Source: Citrobacter gillenii
GTDB lineage: Bacteria > Pseudomonadota > Gammaproteobacteria > Enterobacterales > Enterobacteriaceae
Assembly: GCF_013337685.1 (NCBI RefSeq)
Contig: NZ_SUQN01000008.1
Span: 248,001 to 312,000, forward strand
Direction of reading: 5' to 3'
Length of the DNA: 64,000 nucleotides
Shown here: positions 8,806-20,548 of the stretch, in pieces
Position numbering within the stretch: position 1 is the first letter of the stretch
How the letters are laid out: each line of letters starts with the position of its first letter
Program-made: the position numbers and the translations under genes
The notes under the pieces: model-generated
What the model saw: the letters and a program-made list of their open reading frames with translations, nothing else
Databases searched by the model: none
Told to the model about the DNA's origin: nothing

Positions 8806-9210
8806 ATGCCGTTACGAAATAAAGCCTTTCACCTGTTACGTCAGCTTTTCCAGCAGCATACGTCACGCTGGCAGCACGAATTACCGGAGCTCACCAAGCC
8901 GCAGTACGCAGTGATGCGCGCTATTGCCGAGCATCCCGGCATTGAACAGGTTGCTCTCACCGAAGCCGCGGTCTGCACCAAAGCCACGCTTGCCGAGCTG
9001 CTGAGCCGTATGGAAAAGCGTGAGCTGGTCAGGCGTGAACACTTCCCGGCGGATAAGCGTCGTCGGTTTGTCTATTTGACTGAGCAAGGTGAGGCACTAC
9101 TGGCAAGCGCAGCGCCGCTGGGCGATAGCGTTGATGATGAGTTTCTGGGCAGGTTGAGCGAGGAAGAGCGTGAACAGTTCACGCAACTGGTACGCAAGAT
9201 GATGGGGTAA
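8806..9210 (+). CDS. hosA: MarR-family regulator HosA
   Basis: Winged-helix regulator that represses the divergent hydroxyarylate decarboxylase operon and responds to phenolic acids. The 134-aa protein begins MPLRNKAFHLLRQLFQQHT. The recognition region is about residues 55-75, and the wing motif DKRRRFVYLT is typical of MarR proteins. A longer frame from 8773 exists, but the ATG at 8806 has a GGAG site and matches the remembered 135-residue E. coli protein. The gene is convergent with rpoS and shares a bidirectional terminator with it. Confidence 0.93.
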   Translation: MPLRNKAFHLLRQLFQQHTSRWQHELPELTKPQYAVMRAIAEHPGIEQVALTEAAVCTKATLAELLSRMEKRELVRREHFPADKRRRFVYLTEQGEALLASAAPLGDSVDDEFLGRLSEEEREQFTQLVRKMMG

Positions 9211-9235
9211 TTCTGCCGGATGGCAATAAACCAAG

Positions 9236-9268
9236 AAAAAGGCCAGCCTCACTGAGACTGGCCTTTCT
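9236..9268. terminator. Bidirectional terminator between hosA and rpoS
   Basis: AAAGGCCAG (9238-9246) pairs with CTGGCCTTT (9258-9266). T-runs follow on both strands, so it can end both rpoS and hosA transcripts. Confidence 0.85.
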
Positions 9269-9282
9269 TGATAGAACTGTGC

Positions 9283-10275
9283 TTACTCGCGGAACAGCGC
9301 TTCGATATTCAGTCCCTGTGTCTGCAGGATTTCACGCAGACGACGCAGACCTTCAACCTGAATCTGACGAACACGTTCACGAGTGAGACCAATTTCACGG
9401 CCCACATCTTCCAGTGTCGCAGCTTCATACCCCAGCAGACCGAAACGACGTGCCAGCACTTCACGCTGTTTGGCGTTCAGTTCGAACAGCCATTTGACGA
9501 TGCTCTGTTTCATATCATCGTCTTGCGTGGTGTCTTCCGGACCGTTTTCCTTTTCGTCGGCCAGAATATCCAGCAACGCTTTTTCGGAATCGCCACCCAG
9601 CGGGGTGTCTACCGAGGTAATGCGCTCGTTGAGTCGGAGCATACGGCTGACGTCATCAACCGGTTTATCCAGTTGTTCAGCAATCTCTTCTGCGCTCGGT
9701 TCGTGGTCCAGTTTATGCGACAACTCACGCGCGGTACGCAGATAGACGTTCAGCTCTTTTACTATATGGATCGGCAGTCGGATCGTGCGGGTTTGGTTCA
9801 TAATCGCCCGTTCGATCGTCTGGCGGATCCACCAGGTTGCGTATGTTGAGAAGCGGAACCCGCGCTCCGGGTCAAACTTCTCGACGGCACGGATAAGCCC
9901 CAGATTGCCCTCTTCAATCAGATCCAGCAATGCCAGACCACGATTGCCATAACGACGGGCAATTTTAACCACCAGACGCAGGTTACTTTCAATCATGCGA
10001 CGGCGAGAGGCTACATCTCCACGCAATGCGCGACGCGCGAAATACACTTCTTCTTCGGCTGTTAACAGTGGCGAATAACCAATCTCACCAAGGTAAAGCT
10101 GAGTCGCGTCCAACACACGCTGTGTGGCCCCTTGCGATAACAGCTCCTCTTCAGCCAGGTCGTTATCACTGGGTTCCTCTTCACTCAAGGCTTTTTCATC
10201 AAAAGCCTCTACTCCGTTCTCATCAAATTCCGCGTCTTCATTTAAATCATGAACTTTCAGCGTATTCTGACTCAT
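9283..10275 (-). CDS. rpoS: RNA polymerase sigma factor RpoS
   Basis: General stress and stationary-phase sigma factor (sigma-38), 330 aa. Region 1.2/2 includes [16 protein letters not shown] and the promoter-melting stretch [14 protein letters not shown]. Region 3 carries the conserved helix targeted by RssB-dependent turnover, and region 4.2 ends with the helix-turn-helix [13 protein letters not shown]. Residue 33 is Glu, a site known to vary among E. coli strains. The frame is intact, so the allele should be active. The main promoter in E. coli lies inside the upstream nlpD gene, which is conserved here. Confidence 0.98.
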
Positions 10276-10338
10276 AAAGGTGGCTCCTACCCGTGATCCC
10301 TAAACGGAACAAGCAAGTGAAAGCCTGGTTCCGCCGAA
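10276..10338 (-). promoter_or_regulatory. rpoS proximal leader and ribosome binding site
   Basis: The spacer between nlpD and rpoS includes GGATCACGGGTAGGAGCCACC just before the rpoS ATG. In E. coli this RBS-proximal part is folded into an inhibitory hairpin that is opened by small RNAs with Hfq. The sequence resembles the E. coli leader by memory. The sRNA pairing itself was not tested. Confidence 0.6.
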
Positions 10339-11466
10339 TTATCGCTGCGGTAAATAGCGCAGCGGGTTTACGGATTTCCCCTTGTAACGAATTTCAAAAT
10401 GCAAGCGTGTAGAGCTGGTTCCGGTGCTACCCATGGTAGCTATTTTCTGCCCCGCCTTGATTTCTTGTTGCTCCCGAACCAGCATTGTATCGTTATGGGC
10501 GTAGGCACTCAGGTAATCATCGTTGTGTTTGATGATAATAAGATTACCGTAACCGCGCAGTGCGTTACCGGCATATACGACGCGTCCATCTGCGGTCGCG
10601 ACAATAGCCTGTCCCTTACTGCCTGCAATGTCGATCCCTTTATTGCCACCTTCGGTAGCCGCAAAGTTTTCAATCACTTTACCGTCAGTCGGCCAACGCC
10701 AGGTGGAGATTGGCGCACTGGTAGACGTTGAGCTTGCAGTCGATTCGGTTGCGCTAACTGCTGGTGCCGTTACTGGCGCTGTGACAACTGTCCCAGCAGG
10801 CTTGTTGTTCGGCAACATTTTGTTAGCACTTTGTTCACCTGAATCCTCAGAATACGTAATTGTTGGTTTCGAAGCAACAGCGACGGTGGAATTTTGTGCA
10901 GGGTTGGTCACAACTCCTTGCTGTGCTGCATCCGCCTGGGTGATGGCATTGCCGCCGGTAATCGGCGCACCCGATGCGTTGCCCACTTGCAGAGTTTGTC
11001 CCACATTCAGGCCATACGGGGCCGGAACGTTATTGCGTTGTGCGAGGTCACGGAAATCGTTCCCGGTTATCCAGGCAATATAGAAAAGTGTGTCACCTTT
11101 CTTAACTGTATAGGTGCTGCCGCCGGTATAGCTCCCTTTCGGAATGTTCCCATACTTACGGTTGTACACAATGCGTCCATTTTCCATCTGTACAGGCTGC
11201 TGCGCAACGGGCTGAATTTGTGTTGACTGCGTGGTTGGACGCTGCACCGGTTGGATCTGCGGCGTTTGCTGTGCGGTCGCCGTCGTGCCCATTTTAGGTG
11301 GAGGCGTGATTAGCATGCCAGAATTGGTGTTCGTTGGCGCACCGCCATCAACAGAGTTGACCGGCGCAGGCGGATTCGAGGTGTTAGAACAGCCTGCCAG
11401 CCATAACGAAACCAGTGACAATGCCGCCATGCGGCGAACGGTAAATTTGTGGCTTCCCGCGCTCAT
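10339..11466 (-). CDS. nlpD: Murein hydrolase activator NlpD (lipoprotein)
   Basis: Outer-membrane lipoprotein that activates the amidase AmiC during daughter cell separation. The lipobox LAGC places the lipidated Cys at residue 26. A Pro/Gln/Thr-rich linker follows, then a LysM peptidoglycan-binding domain (about 117-162, [14 protein letters not shown]) and a degenerate M23 peptidase domain (about 255-375). The terminal [19 protein letters not shown] is characteristic of this group, whose M23 domain is a regulator and not an enzyme. Length is close to the 379 aa of the E. coli protein. The rpoS promoter is expected inside this gene. Confidence 0.97.
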   Translation of the reverse strand: MSAGSHKFTVRRMAALSLVSLWLAGCSNTSNPPAPVNSVDGGAPTNTNSGMLITPPPKMGTTATAQQTPQIQPVQRPTTQSTQIQPVAQQPVQMENGRIVYNRKYGNIPKGSYTGGSTYTVKKGDTLFYIAWITGNDFRDLAQRNNVPAPYGLNVGQTLQVGNASGAPITGGNAITQADAAQQGVVTNPAQNSTVAVASKPTITYSEDSGEQSANKMLPNNKPAGTVVTAPVTAPAVSATESTASSTSTSAPISTWRWPTDGKVIENFAATEGGNKGIDIAGSKGQAIVATADGRVVYAGNALRGYGNLIIIKHNDDYLSAYAHNDTMLVREQQEIKAGQKIATMGSTGTSSTRLHFEIRYKGKSVNPLRYLPQR

Positions 11467-11607
11467 TTATCCCCCAGGAAAATTTGGTTAACAACCAGTG
11501 ACGTAATCACCGTGCAAGGCATCGGGCTGGACACTGGAAAACGTGACCACGATACGCTTACTAATTCCAGAATATCCAGGAAAACTCCAGGTATTCAGAA
11601 CCTATAT

Positions 11608-12969
<1,362 letters not shown>

Positions 12970-12989
<20 letters not shown>

Positions 12990-14019
12990 AATCACCCGTT
13001 GTGTTAATAAGTTCCCTTACTACACTGGTGGCAAAGCTACCTGCCGGTAGCCAGAAGCGTAACTCAACGGTTACGTCATCCCACCAGTTCCAGCTTAATT
13101 GTTGTGGGTACAGCAGCATAGCGCGACGCGATGCGTCGACTTTCTCACGCAATAATAAAGACTGCAGCACGCTTTCATCGGCAATGGCGGCCTGTTCAAA
13201 CGCCAGCGCATCGCGCTGAGTTCCCCACTCACCGCAGCCGGGTAATGCCGCTGTAATCATTAACTCTCTTTCATTAACGCGACGCTGTAATTCAGCCTGT
13301 TCTTCAGGAGTGGCAACAAACCAGCTTCCGCGTCCAGACAATTGTAGCGCATCGCCGTCAACAACTTGATTAAAGTCTGTTTTTTTCAATCGTTCATTGA
13401 CTATTTGATTAAACAACGCGCTGCGGGCTGCCGACAACCAAAAACTGCGTTTATTGCGATCGCGCACCGGTGCATCGCTTTGCGCCCAGCGCAGCGCCCC
13501 TTGCAGGTTACTGCCGGCGATGCCAAAACGTTGGGCACCAAAATAGTTCGGTACGCCGCGCTCGAGAATAGCCTGCAAACGTGCTTCAACGTCAGCGCGA
13601 TCGCTGACTTCACGCAGCACCACCGTAAAGCCGTTACCTTTCAGGGCACCTAAACGCAGCTTACGCTTGTGACGGGCGTACTCCAGCACTTTACAGCCTT
13701 CAAGCTCAAATTTGCTTAAATCAGGCATGACATTGCCCGGCACGCGCGCGCACAGCCACTGTTCAGTGACCGCATGCTTATCTTTCTGCCCGGCAAAGCT
13801 GACTTCACGGGCATGAATTTTCAAAAACTTTGCCAGTGCATCGGCGACAAAACGAGTGTTACAGCCGTTCTTAAGGATGCGTACCAGAACGTGTTCGCCT
13901 TCTCCGTCCGGTTCAAAGCCTAAATCTTCGACCACCACAAAGTCTTCTGGATTCGCCTTCAATACGCCACGGCCCTGCGGTTTACCGTGGAGATACGTCA
14001 GATTTTCAAACTCTGTCAT
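12970..14019 (-). CDS. truD: tRNA pseudouridine(13) synthase TruD
   Basis: Converts U13 of tRNA-Glu to pseudouridine. The catalytic Asp lies in [14 protein letters not shown] near residue 80, and NYFGAQRFG is the second family signature. At 349 aa it equals the E. coli length. The ATG overlaps the ispF stop by four bases (ATGA). Confidence 0.97.
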
Positions 14020-14495
14020 TTTGCAGCCTTTATGAGTAACGCCACCGCTTCACAGGCAATCCCTTCCCCACGCCCGGTAAAACCGAGTTTCTCCGTGGTG
14101 GTCGCTTTCACGTTAACATCATCCATATGACAGCCAAGATCTTCGGCAATAAACACGCGCATTTGTGGAATGTGCGGCAGCATCTTCGGTGCCTGCGCAA
14201 TAATGGTCACATCCACATTGCCGAGCGTGTAGCCTTTGGCCTGAATACGACGCCAGGCTTCACGTAATAATTCGCGGCTATCTGCCCCTTTAAAGGCCGG
14301 ATCGGTGTCCGGGAACAGTTTACCGATATCGCCCAGCGCTGCCGCGCCCAGCAGCGCATCAGTCAGCGCATGTAACGCGACGTCGCCATCAGAATGCGCC
14401 AGCAGCCCCTTTTCGTACGGGATGCGCACGCCACCAATGATAATTGGGCCTACGCCGCCAAAGGCGTGTACATCAAAACCGTGTCCAATTCGCAT
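14016..14495 (-). CDS. ispF: 2-C-methyl-D-erythritol 2,4-cyclodiphosphate synthase
   Basis: Fifth step of the MEP isoprenoid pathway: cyclises CDP-methylerythritol 2-phosphate. The metal ligands are in GFDVHAFG (Asp8, His10) and [11 protein letters not shown] (His42). [18 protein letters not shown] is the C-terminal signature. The ATG at 14495 gives 159 aa, the standard size; the frame extends nine codons upstream without support. It follows ispD after an ERIC element, which separates two genes that are nearly contiguous in E. coli. Confidence 0.97.
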   Translation of the reverse strand: MRIGHGFDVHAFGGVGPIIIGGVRIPYEKGLLAHSDGDVALHALTDALLGAAALGDIGKLFPDTDPAFKGADSRELLREAWRRIQAKGYTLGNVDVTIIAQAPKMLPHIPQMRVFIAEDLGCHMDDVNVKATTTEKLGFTGRGEGIACEAVALLIKAAK

Positions 14496-14525
14496 TATGC
14501 ATTCTCCTGATATACACATCATCCT

Positions 14526-14630
14526 TCAAGCGGCCTCTTTGTTGGCTGCCTTTGTTCATCCCAGTCACTTACTTAGGTAAGCTCCTGGGGATTCACTCAG
14601 TTGCCGCCTCGATGCAGCTTGAATGATTTT
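14526..14630. repeat. ERIC element between ispF and ispD
   Basis: The segment contains CCCAGTCACTTACTTA and GTAAGCTCCTGGGGATTCAC, the two conserved arms of the enterobacterial repetitive intergenic consensus. Its outer ends (TTCAAGC and GCTTGAA) are also inverted. ERIC copies are usually transcribed as hairpins within operons, and this one would be part of the ispD-ispF message. Confidence 0.9.
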
Positions 14631-14634
14631 GTGT

Positions 14635-15330
14635 CTAGATTCTTCGGGTCAGATAAAATTCCGCAAGCGCCAGATCTTCCGGACGAGTAACTTTAATATT
14701 ATCAGCGCGTCCTTCGACAAGCTGTGGATGAAAGCCGCAATATTCCAGCGCCGAGGCCTCATCAGTAATGGTCGCGCCTTCGTTGAGTGCTCGGGCCAGG
14801 CAGTGGTGTAATAACTCGCGGGGGAAAAACTGCGGCGTCAACGCGTGCCATAAGTCAGTACGTTCGACCGTATGGGCAATGTCAGTTTTGCCCGGTTCCG
14901 CGCGTTTCATGGTATCGCGCACCGGTGCGGCAAGGATCCCACCTGTACGACTGGTTTCGCTTATCGCCAGTAAACGAGATAAATCGTCCTGATGCAGGCA
15001 CGGTCTGGCTGCATCATGCACCAGCACCCAGCGGGCATTTCCGGTGGCCTGCAAACCGGCCAGCACTGAATCGGCGCGCTCATTGCCGCCATCCACCACG
15101 GTGATTTGCGGGTGCGCTGCCAGAGGAAGTTCTGCAAAGCGGCTGTCGCCAGGGCTGATAGCAATGACGACATGCGTCACCCGGGGATGCGCCAGTAGCG
15201 CAGCAACCGAGTGTTCAAGAATGGTTTTATTGCCGATGGAGAGATACTGCTTAGGACACTCCGATTGCATTCGGCGGCCAAATCCGGCAGCCGGTACCAC
15301 GGCGCAAACGTCCAATAAAGTGGCTGCCAT
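14635..15330 (-). CDS. ispD: 2-C-methyl-D-erythritol 4-phosphate cytidylyltransferase
   Basis: Third step of the MEP pathway: couples CTP to methylerythritol 4-phosphate. The nucleotide-binding loop is [10 protein letters not shown]. Other family blocks are VHDAARPC and [11 protein letters not shown], and [14 protein letters not shown] lies near the end. The 231 aa are a few residues shorter at the carboxyl end than the E. coli protein (236), after FYLTRRI. It lies 18 bp downstream of ftsB on the same strand. Confidence 0.97.
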   Translation of the reverse strand: MAATLLDVCAVVPAAGFGRRMQSECPKQYLSIGNKTILEHSVAALLAHPRVTHVVIAISPGDSRFAELPLAAHPQITVVDGGNERADSVLAGLQATGNARWVLVHDAARPCLHQDDLSRLLAISETSRTGGILAAPVRDTMKRAEPGKTDIAHTVERTDLWHALTPQFFPRELLHHCLARALNEGATITDEASALEYCGFHPQLVEGRADNIKVTRPEDLALAEFYLTRRI

Positions 15331-15348
15331 GTTAAATCCTTGGCTGGT

Positions 15349-15660
15349 TTATCGATTGTTTTGCCCTGCAGTCTGAGCGCGTTTAGACGCGTCAGGCACC
15401 AGACGATAAAAGGTTTCGCCCGGCTTGGTCATGCTGAGTTCGTTGCGCGCACGCTCTTCAATCGCTTCCTGACCGCCATTGAGATCGTCAATTTCGGCAA
15501 ACAGCTGATCGTTACGCGCTTTAAGTTTCGCATTTGTCGCTTGCTGCGCAGCCACATCATCGTTGACGCGGCTATAGTCATGTATGCCGTTCTTACCGAA
15601 CCACAGCGAATACTGAAGCCAGACCAATAAAGCCAGCAACAGCAGCGTTAGTTTACCCAT
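15349..15660 (-). CDS. ftsB: Cell division protein FtsB
   Basis: Small bitopic membrane protein that joins FtsL and FtsQ in the divisome. A single transmembrane helix (about residues 4-21) is followed by a periplasmic coiled coil (about 30-70) and a polar tail. Length 103 aa equals the E. coli protein. It is first of the ftsB-ispD-ispF-truD-surE-pcm series read on the minus strand. Confidence 0.97.
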   Translation of the reverse strand: MGKLTLLLLALLVWLQYSLWFGKNGIHDYSRVNDDVAAQQATNAKLKARNDQLFAEIDDLNGGQEAIEERARNELSMTKPGETFYRLVPDASKRAQTAGQNNR

Positions 15661-15879
15661 CCTGCCCCCTGAAAAACGGCATCATCATCCCAAAACATCC
15701 GCAGACGACTCTCCGTCTACAGGCGGGAATACCGCGACAACGCGGGCAAATGTACCACATTTGCTCGTTGTTACGTATACCCCGTGTAAGGAGAACATAA
15801 TCTCATTGTTGGTTACGGTTTGAATTATGACCAGTCCGCGTTTCAGCCTCAGTAGCCATATAAAGAGAAGGGATATAGC

Positions 15880-16203
15880 CTAGCCCAGCAGCCACATAAA
15901 CAATGCCCCGAACATCAGCCCCACCGTCAGCAGGGTACACGTCATGCTCAGGAACAGTCGTCCCTTCAATAACGAGTGCAGGGCGATTCCCGCCACAATC
16001 GCGACAGGCAGCAATGCAAGGAAAAACGGCCAGGTATAGAGGAAGAAAAACAGCGTGTTAGGGCCATACATAAGACATGGAATGCCCAGCGCCAGCAACC
16101 ACGCCACAAAACCGACCACGGCCCCCGGTAGTGACCAGATGGTTTCGTCGTCGGCATTGAAGGTGTCTGACTCTGCAATAGTAATGTTATGGCTGTTACG
16201 CAT
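15880..16203 (-). CDS. ygbE: DUF3561-family inner membrane protein YgbE
   Basis: Predicted inner membrane protein of 107 aa with three hydrophobic segments (about 25-45, 50-72 and 85-106). Length and position between ftsB and cysC match E. coli ygbE. No biochemical function is known to me. It lies 49 bp downstream of cysC on the same strand and may be read from the cysDNC promoter. Confidence 0.9.
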   Translation of the reverse strand: MRNSHNITIAESDTFNADDETIWSLPGAVVGFVAWLLALGIPCLMYGPNTLFFFLYTWPFFLALLPVAIVAGIALHSLLKGRLFLSMTCTLLTVGLMFGALFMWLLG

Positions 16204-16252
16204 AGCTAATCCTGTGACCTTGACTGACCAAGCCGATAAGCTCGGGGATGTC

Positions 16253-16858
16253 TCAGGATCTGATAATATCTTGCTGCCTCAGCAGGTCTAATAATTGAGG
16301 AACCAAATTTGTTACCAATTGTTCACCATCAAGGTGAATCTCTGGCGATTCAGGCGCTTCATACACCGCGTCAATTCCGGTGAAATTGCGCAGTTCACCC
16401 GCTCGCGCTTTTTTATACAGCCCTTTCGGATCGCGGGCTTCGCATGTCGCCAGCGGCGTATCGACAAACACCTCGATAAAACGCCCCTCGCCGACGCGCT
16501 CGCGGACCATTTGCCGCTCAGCGCGATGCGGGGAGATAAATGCCGTCAGCACCACCAGCCCGGCATCCACCATCAGGCTAGCGACTTCCCCCACCCGCCG
16601 GATGTTCTCTTTGCGATCGGCGTCGCTAAAACCCAGATCGCTGCACAGGCCATGGCGCACATTGTCGCCATCCAGCAGATAGGTACTGACGCCCAGATTG
16701 TATAGTGCTTCTTCCAGCGCCCCTGCCACCGTCGATTTACCCGAGCCGGAGAGCCCGGTAAACCACAGCACAACACCACGGTGACCGTGGCGTTGCTCTC
16801 GCTGTTGCGGCGTAACGGGATGGGCATGCCAGACGACGTTTTCGTCATGCTGCGCCAT
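16253..16858 (-). CDS. cysC: Adenylyl-sulfate kinase
   Basis: Phosphorylates adenosine 5'-phosphosulfate (APS) to PAPS with ATP, second step of sulfate activation. The P-loop is GLSGSGKST near residue 35, and DGDNVRHGL binds APS. Length 201 aa is as in E. coli. The start overlaps the cysN stop by one base (TAATG), as is usual for cysNC. Confidence 0.98.
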   Translation of the reverse strand: MAQHDENVVWHAHPVTPQQREQRHGHRGVVLWFTGLSGSGKSTVAGALEEALYNLGVSTYLLDGDNVRHGLCSDLGFSDADRKENIRRVGEVASLMVDAGLVVLTAFISPHRAERQMVRERVGEGRFIEVFVDTPLATCEARDPKGLYKKARAGELRNFTGIDAVYEAPESPEIHLDGEQLVTNLVPQLLDLLRQQDIIRS

Positions 16859-18285
16859 TACTTTCCTCCCAGCAAATCGCGTGCATTCCAGTGCGGGAAG
16901 TGACGACGCACCAGTGCATTCAGTTCCAGTTCAAACGCGCTGAACGGGGATGTCGTGGCCTGTTGCTGCTCGATGGGTTCGCGGATCAGTCCCGCCCCCA
17001 CAGTGACGTTGGTCAGGCGGTCAATAATAATCAGGCCGCCCGTCACTGGGTTATGCTGATAGGTATCCAGTACCAGCGGTTCATCAAACGTCAAATTAAC
17101 CAAGCCAATACCATTCAGCGGCAACGCGTCGACCTCACGCTGAGTCAGGTTATTGATATCAACCTGATACTGCACGTTATCTACGCGGGCACGCGTCTTT
17201 TTGCCCGCGACTTTGATGTCATAGCTCTGACCTTCCGACAGCGGTTGTTCCGCCATCCATACCACGTCAACGGCAGCATGCTGTACCGCAGGCAACACTT
17301 CGCGAGCATCCAGCAACAGGTCGCCACGGCTGATGTCGATTTCATCTTTCAGTACCAGAGTAATCGCTTCGCCCGCATGCGCTTCCTGGAGGTCGCCGTC
17401 AAAGGTGACGATCCGCGCGACGCTTGATTCAACGCCAGACGGCAGCACTTTGATTCGCTGGCCTACCGTTACGCGACCGGAGGCAAGAGTTCCGGCATAA
17501 CCACGAAAATCCAGGTTCGGGCGATTCACATACTGTACCGGGAAACGCATCGGTTGGGCCTCAACAGCCCGCTGGATCTCTACCGTTTCCAGTACCTCCA
17601 GCAGCGTCGGGCCGCTATACCATGGCATGTTTTTACTCTGGGAGGCCACGTTGTCGCCTTCCAGCGCAGAAAGCGGCACAAAGCGAATATCCAGATTGCC
17701 CGGCAACTGTTCGGCAAAGGTCAGATAATCTTCGCGAATGCGGGTAAATGTTTCTTCGCTGAAGCTCACCAGATCCATTTTATTGATCGCCACCACCAGA
17801 TGTTTGATCCCCAGCAGCGTGGAGATAAAACTGTGGCGGCGAGTCTGGTCCAGCACACCTTTACGTGCATCAATCAGCAGGATCGCCAGATCGCATGTGG
17901 ACGCACCGGTGGCCATGTTCCGGGTGTACTGCTCATGCCCTGGCGTATCGGCGATAATAAATTTGCGTTTCTCCGTGGAGAAATAGCGGTAGGCCACGTC
18001 GATGGTGATCCCCTGCTCACGCTCGGCCTGTAACCCGTCAACCAGCAGCGCCAGATCCAGTTTCTCACCCTGGGTACCATGACGTTTGCTGTCGTTATGC
18101 AGCGTTGAGAGCTGATCTTCGTAAATCTGGCGCGTGTCGTGCAGCAGGCGGCCAATCAGCGTGCTTTTCCCATCATCCACGCTGCCGCAGGTTAAAAAGC
18201 GCAGCAGGCTTTTGTGTTGCTGGGCAACCATCCAGGCTTCAACGCCGCCTTCATTAGCAATTTGTTGTGCAAGTGTCGTGTTCAT
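16858..18285 (-). CDS. cysN: Sulfate adenylyltransferase subunit 1 (GTPase)
   Basis: GTPase subunit of ATP sulfurylase that drives APS formation by CysD. GTPase motifs are [10 protein letters not shown] (G1), DTPGHEQY (G3) and NKMD (G4) in the first 170 residues. EF-Tu-like beta-barrel domains follow. Length 475 aa is normal. It is nine bases downstream of cysD in the cysDNC operon. Confidence 0.98.
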   Translation of the reverse strand: MNTTLAQQIANEGGVEAWMVAQQHKSLLRFLTCGSVDDGKSTLIGRLLHDTRQIYEDQLSTLHNDSKRHGTQGEKLDLALLVDGLQAEREQGITIDVAYRYFSTEKRKFIIADTPGHEQYTRNMATGASTCDLAILLIDARKGVLDQTRRHSFISTLLGIKHLVVAINKMDLVSFSEETFTRIREDYLTFAEQLPGNLDIRFVPLSALEGDNVASQSKNMPWYSGPTLLEVLETVEIQRAVEAQPMRFPVQYVNRPNLDFRGYAGTLASGRVTVGQRIKVLPSGVESSVARIVTFDGDLQEAHAGEAITLVLKDEIDISRGDLLLDAREVLPAVQHAAVDVVWMAEQPLSEGQSYDIKVAGKKTRARVDNVQYQVDINNLTQREVDALPLNGIGLVNLTFDEPLVLDTYQHNPVTGGLIIIDRLTNVTVGAGLIREPIEQQQATTSPFSAFELELNALVRRHFPHWNARDLLGGK

Positions 18286-18294
18286 GGCGGCTCC

Positions 18295-19203
18295 TTAGAA
18301 ATACCCCTGACGTTTCTTCAGCTCCATGGAGCCCGCCTGGTCGCGGTCAATCACGCGGCCCTGACGTTCACTGGTGGTTGAGACCAGCATTTCTTCGATA
18401 ATTTCCGGCAGCGTCTGCGCGTTTGACTCCACGGCGCCGGTAAGCGGCCAGCAGCCAAGCGTGCGGAAACGCACCATGCGTTTTTTGATAACCTCACCGG
18501 GTTGCAGATCGATCCTGTCGTCATCGATCATCATCAGCATGCCATCACGTTCCAGCACCGGGCGCTCCGCGGCCAGGTACAGCGGTACAATGTCGATATT
18601 TTCCAACCAGATGTACTGCCAGATATCCTGTTCAGTCCAGTTCGAAAGCGGGAACACGCGAATGCTTTCGCCTTTGTTAATCTGCCCGTTGTAGTTGTGC
18701 CACAGTTCCGGACGCTGGTTTTTCGGGTCCCAGCGATGAAAACGATCGCGGAAGGAATAAATTCGCTCTTTGGCACGCGATTTCTCTTCATCGCGGCGGG
18801 CACCACCGAACGCGGCGTCAAAGCCGTATTTGTTCAGCGCCTGCTTCAGCCCTTCGGTTTTCATGATGTCGGTATGCTTGGCGCTGCCGTGGACAAACGG
18901 GTTAATCCCCATCGCCACCCCTTCCGGGTTTTTATGCACCAACAACTCACAGCCGTAGGCCTTGGCTGTACGGTCACGGAATTCATACATCTCGCTGAAT
19001 TTCCAGCCGGTGTCCACATGTAGCAACGGGAACGGCAGCGTGCCGGGATAAAACGCTTTGCGCGCCAGATGCAGCATTACGCTGGAGTCTTTGCCGATGG
19101 AATACATCATCACCGGATTAGAAAACTCGGCGGCCACCTCACGAATAATATGGATGCTTTCCGCTTCCAGTTGCCGCAGGTGGGTAAGTCGTTTTTGATC
19201 CAT
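18295..19203 (-). CDS. cysD: Sulfate adenylyltransferase subunit 2
   Basis: Catalytic subunit of ATP sulfurylase, forming APS from sulfate and ATP. The PP-loop [12 protein letters not shown] lies near residue 50, and [16 protein letters not shown] is the downstream signature. Length 302 aa equals the family norm. First gene of cysDNC, divergent from iap. Confidence 0.98.
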   Translation of the reverse strand: MDQKRLTHLRQLEAESIHIIREVAAEFSNPVMMYSIGKDSSVMLHLARKAFYPGTLPFPLLHVDTGWKFSEMYEFRDRTAKAYGCELLVHKNPEGVAMGINPFVHGSAKHTDIMKTEGLKQALNKYGFDAAFGGARRDEEKSRAKERIYSFRDRFHRWDPKNQRPELWHNYNGQINKGESIRVFPLSNWTEQDIWQYIWLENIDIVPLYLAAERPVLERDGMLMMIDDDRIDLQPGEVIKKRMVRFRTLGCWPLTGAVESNAQTLPEIIEEMLVSTTSERQGRVIDRDQAGSMELKKRQGYF

Positions 19204-19300
19204 AACCGTTCCTATGTAATGCCGTTATTGTTCTAACGATGCTCAGATAACTCGACTATAGGGAGGGCAAGAGAACGAATGAAATTACGAATTGGAATGA
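19204..19300 (-). promoter_or_regulatory. cysDNC promoter region (CysB-type)
   Basis: On the minus strand a -10-like TATAGT lies at 19260-19255, with a poor -35 region upstream, as expected for a promoter that needs the activator CysB. AT-rich DNA to its right is the likely CysB site. No clear individual half-sites were resolved. Confidence 0.45.
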
Positions 19301-19457
19301 GTAGTTCCTCAAAGGAATAACGATCTGGAAAAGCAAATATCAAAAAGTGCTTAAGCCGCCGGATTTCGGGCATTTAGGAGCAAATGAAATTGTTTTACCC
19401 CGATCACGGTTTCATACTAGCGGGTAAAAATTTATGCTTGGTATTTAAGGACTCACT

Positions 19458-20495
19458 ATGTTTTCCGCATTGCGCCACTTTCCTGCTGCCCTGGCGCTCG
19501 GCGTGTGCTTTATCCTTCCCGCACAGGCAACCTCTTCGAAGCCCGGAGATATCGCCAACTTCCAGGCCCGCCATATTGCAACGTTTTTTCCTGGCCGCGT
19601 GACGGGCTCGCCTGCAGAAATGTTGTCTGCCGATTATTTACGTCAGCAGTTTCAGCAGATGGGATACAGCAGTGATATTCGGACGTTTAATAGCCGCTAT
19701 GTGTATACCGCCAAAAATAACCATAAAAACTGGCATAACGTAACGGGTAGCACGGTAATTGCAGCACATGAAGGTAAGGCACCGCAGCAGATTATTATTA
19801 TGGCGCACCTTGATACCTACGCGCCGCAAAGCGATGCCGACTCCGATGCCAATCTCGGTGGATTAACGCTGCAAGGGATTGACGATAACGCGGCGGGTCT
19901 CGGCGTGATGCTGGAACTGGCAGAAAAACTCAAGAATGTCCCGACCGAGTACGGCATCCGCTTTATCGCCACCAGCGGAGAAGAAGAAGGCAAGCTCGGC
20001 GCAGAGAACGTACTCAAACGCATGAGCGCCGCCGAGAAGAAAAATACGCTGCTGGTGATTAATCTCGATAACCTGATCGTCGGCGATAAGCTCTATTTCA
20101 ACAGCGGGCAAAAAACACCTGAAGCGGTTCGTAAGCTCACGCGCGACCGGGCGCTGGCTATTGCACGCAGTCGCGGTATCTCCGCCAGCACTAATCCCGG
20201 TCTGAACAAGAACTACCCGAAAGGCACTGGATGTTGTAACGATGCGGAGGTGTTCGACAAAGCGGGGATTGCCGTGCTCTCCGTCGAAGCCACCAACTGG
20301 AATCTGGGTAACAAAGACGGCTATCAGCAGCGAGCCAAAACCGCCTCATTCCCTGCAGGCAACAGCTGGCACGACGTTCGACTTGATAACCAGCAGCATA
20401 TTGATAAAGCGTTACCCGGCCGTATTGAGCACCGCAGTCGCGACGTTGTACGCATTATGCTGCCACTGGTCAAAGAGCTGGCAAAGGCGGGCTAA
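19458..20495 (+). CDS. iap: Alkaline phosphatase isozyme conversion aminopeptidase
   Basis: Periplasmic M28-family zinc aminopeptidase that removes the N-terminal Arg from alkaline phosphatase. The signal peptide spans about residues 1-24 (FPAALALGVCFILPAQA). Zinc-site motifs are MAHLDTYAP, DDNAAGLGVMLELAE and TSGEEEGKLGAEN. Length 345 aa equals the E. coli protein. It lies between cysD and cysH. In K-12 the type I-E CRISPR-Cas locus separates iap from cysH; here the two genes are 53 bp apart. Confidence 0.96.
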   Translation: MFSALRHFPAALALGVCFILPAQATSSKPGDIANFQARHIATFFPGRVTGSPAEMLSADYLRQQFQQMGYSSDIRTFNSRYVYTAKNNHKNWHNVTGSTVIAAHEGKAPQQIIIMAHLDTYAPQSDADSDANLGGLTLQGIDDNAAGLGVMLELAEKLKNVPTEYGIRFIATSGEEEGKLGAENVLKRMSAAEKKNTLLVINLDNLIVGDKLYFNSGQKTPEAVRKLTRDRALAIARSRGISASTNPGLNKNYPKGTGCCNDAEVFDKAGIAVLSVEATNWNLGNKDGYQQRAKTASFPAGNSWHDVRLDNQQHIDKALPGRIEHRSRDVVRIMLPLVKELAKAG

Positions 20496-20508
20496 TTCAC
20501 CCGTATCC

Positions 20509-20540
20509 TGCCCGGTAGCATGCAGATGCTTACCGGGCCT
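20509..20540. repeat. REP-type palindrome between iap and cysH
   Basis: TGCCCGGTA(GCA) pairs with (TGC)TTACCGGGC. It forms the whole of the short spacer where E. coli K-12 carries CRISPR-Cas. Confidence 0.65.
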
Positions 20541-20548
20541 GTTACCGA

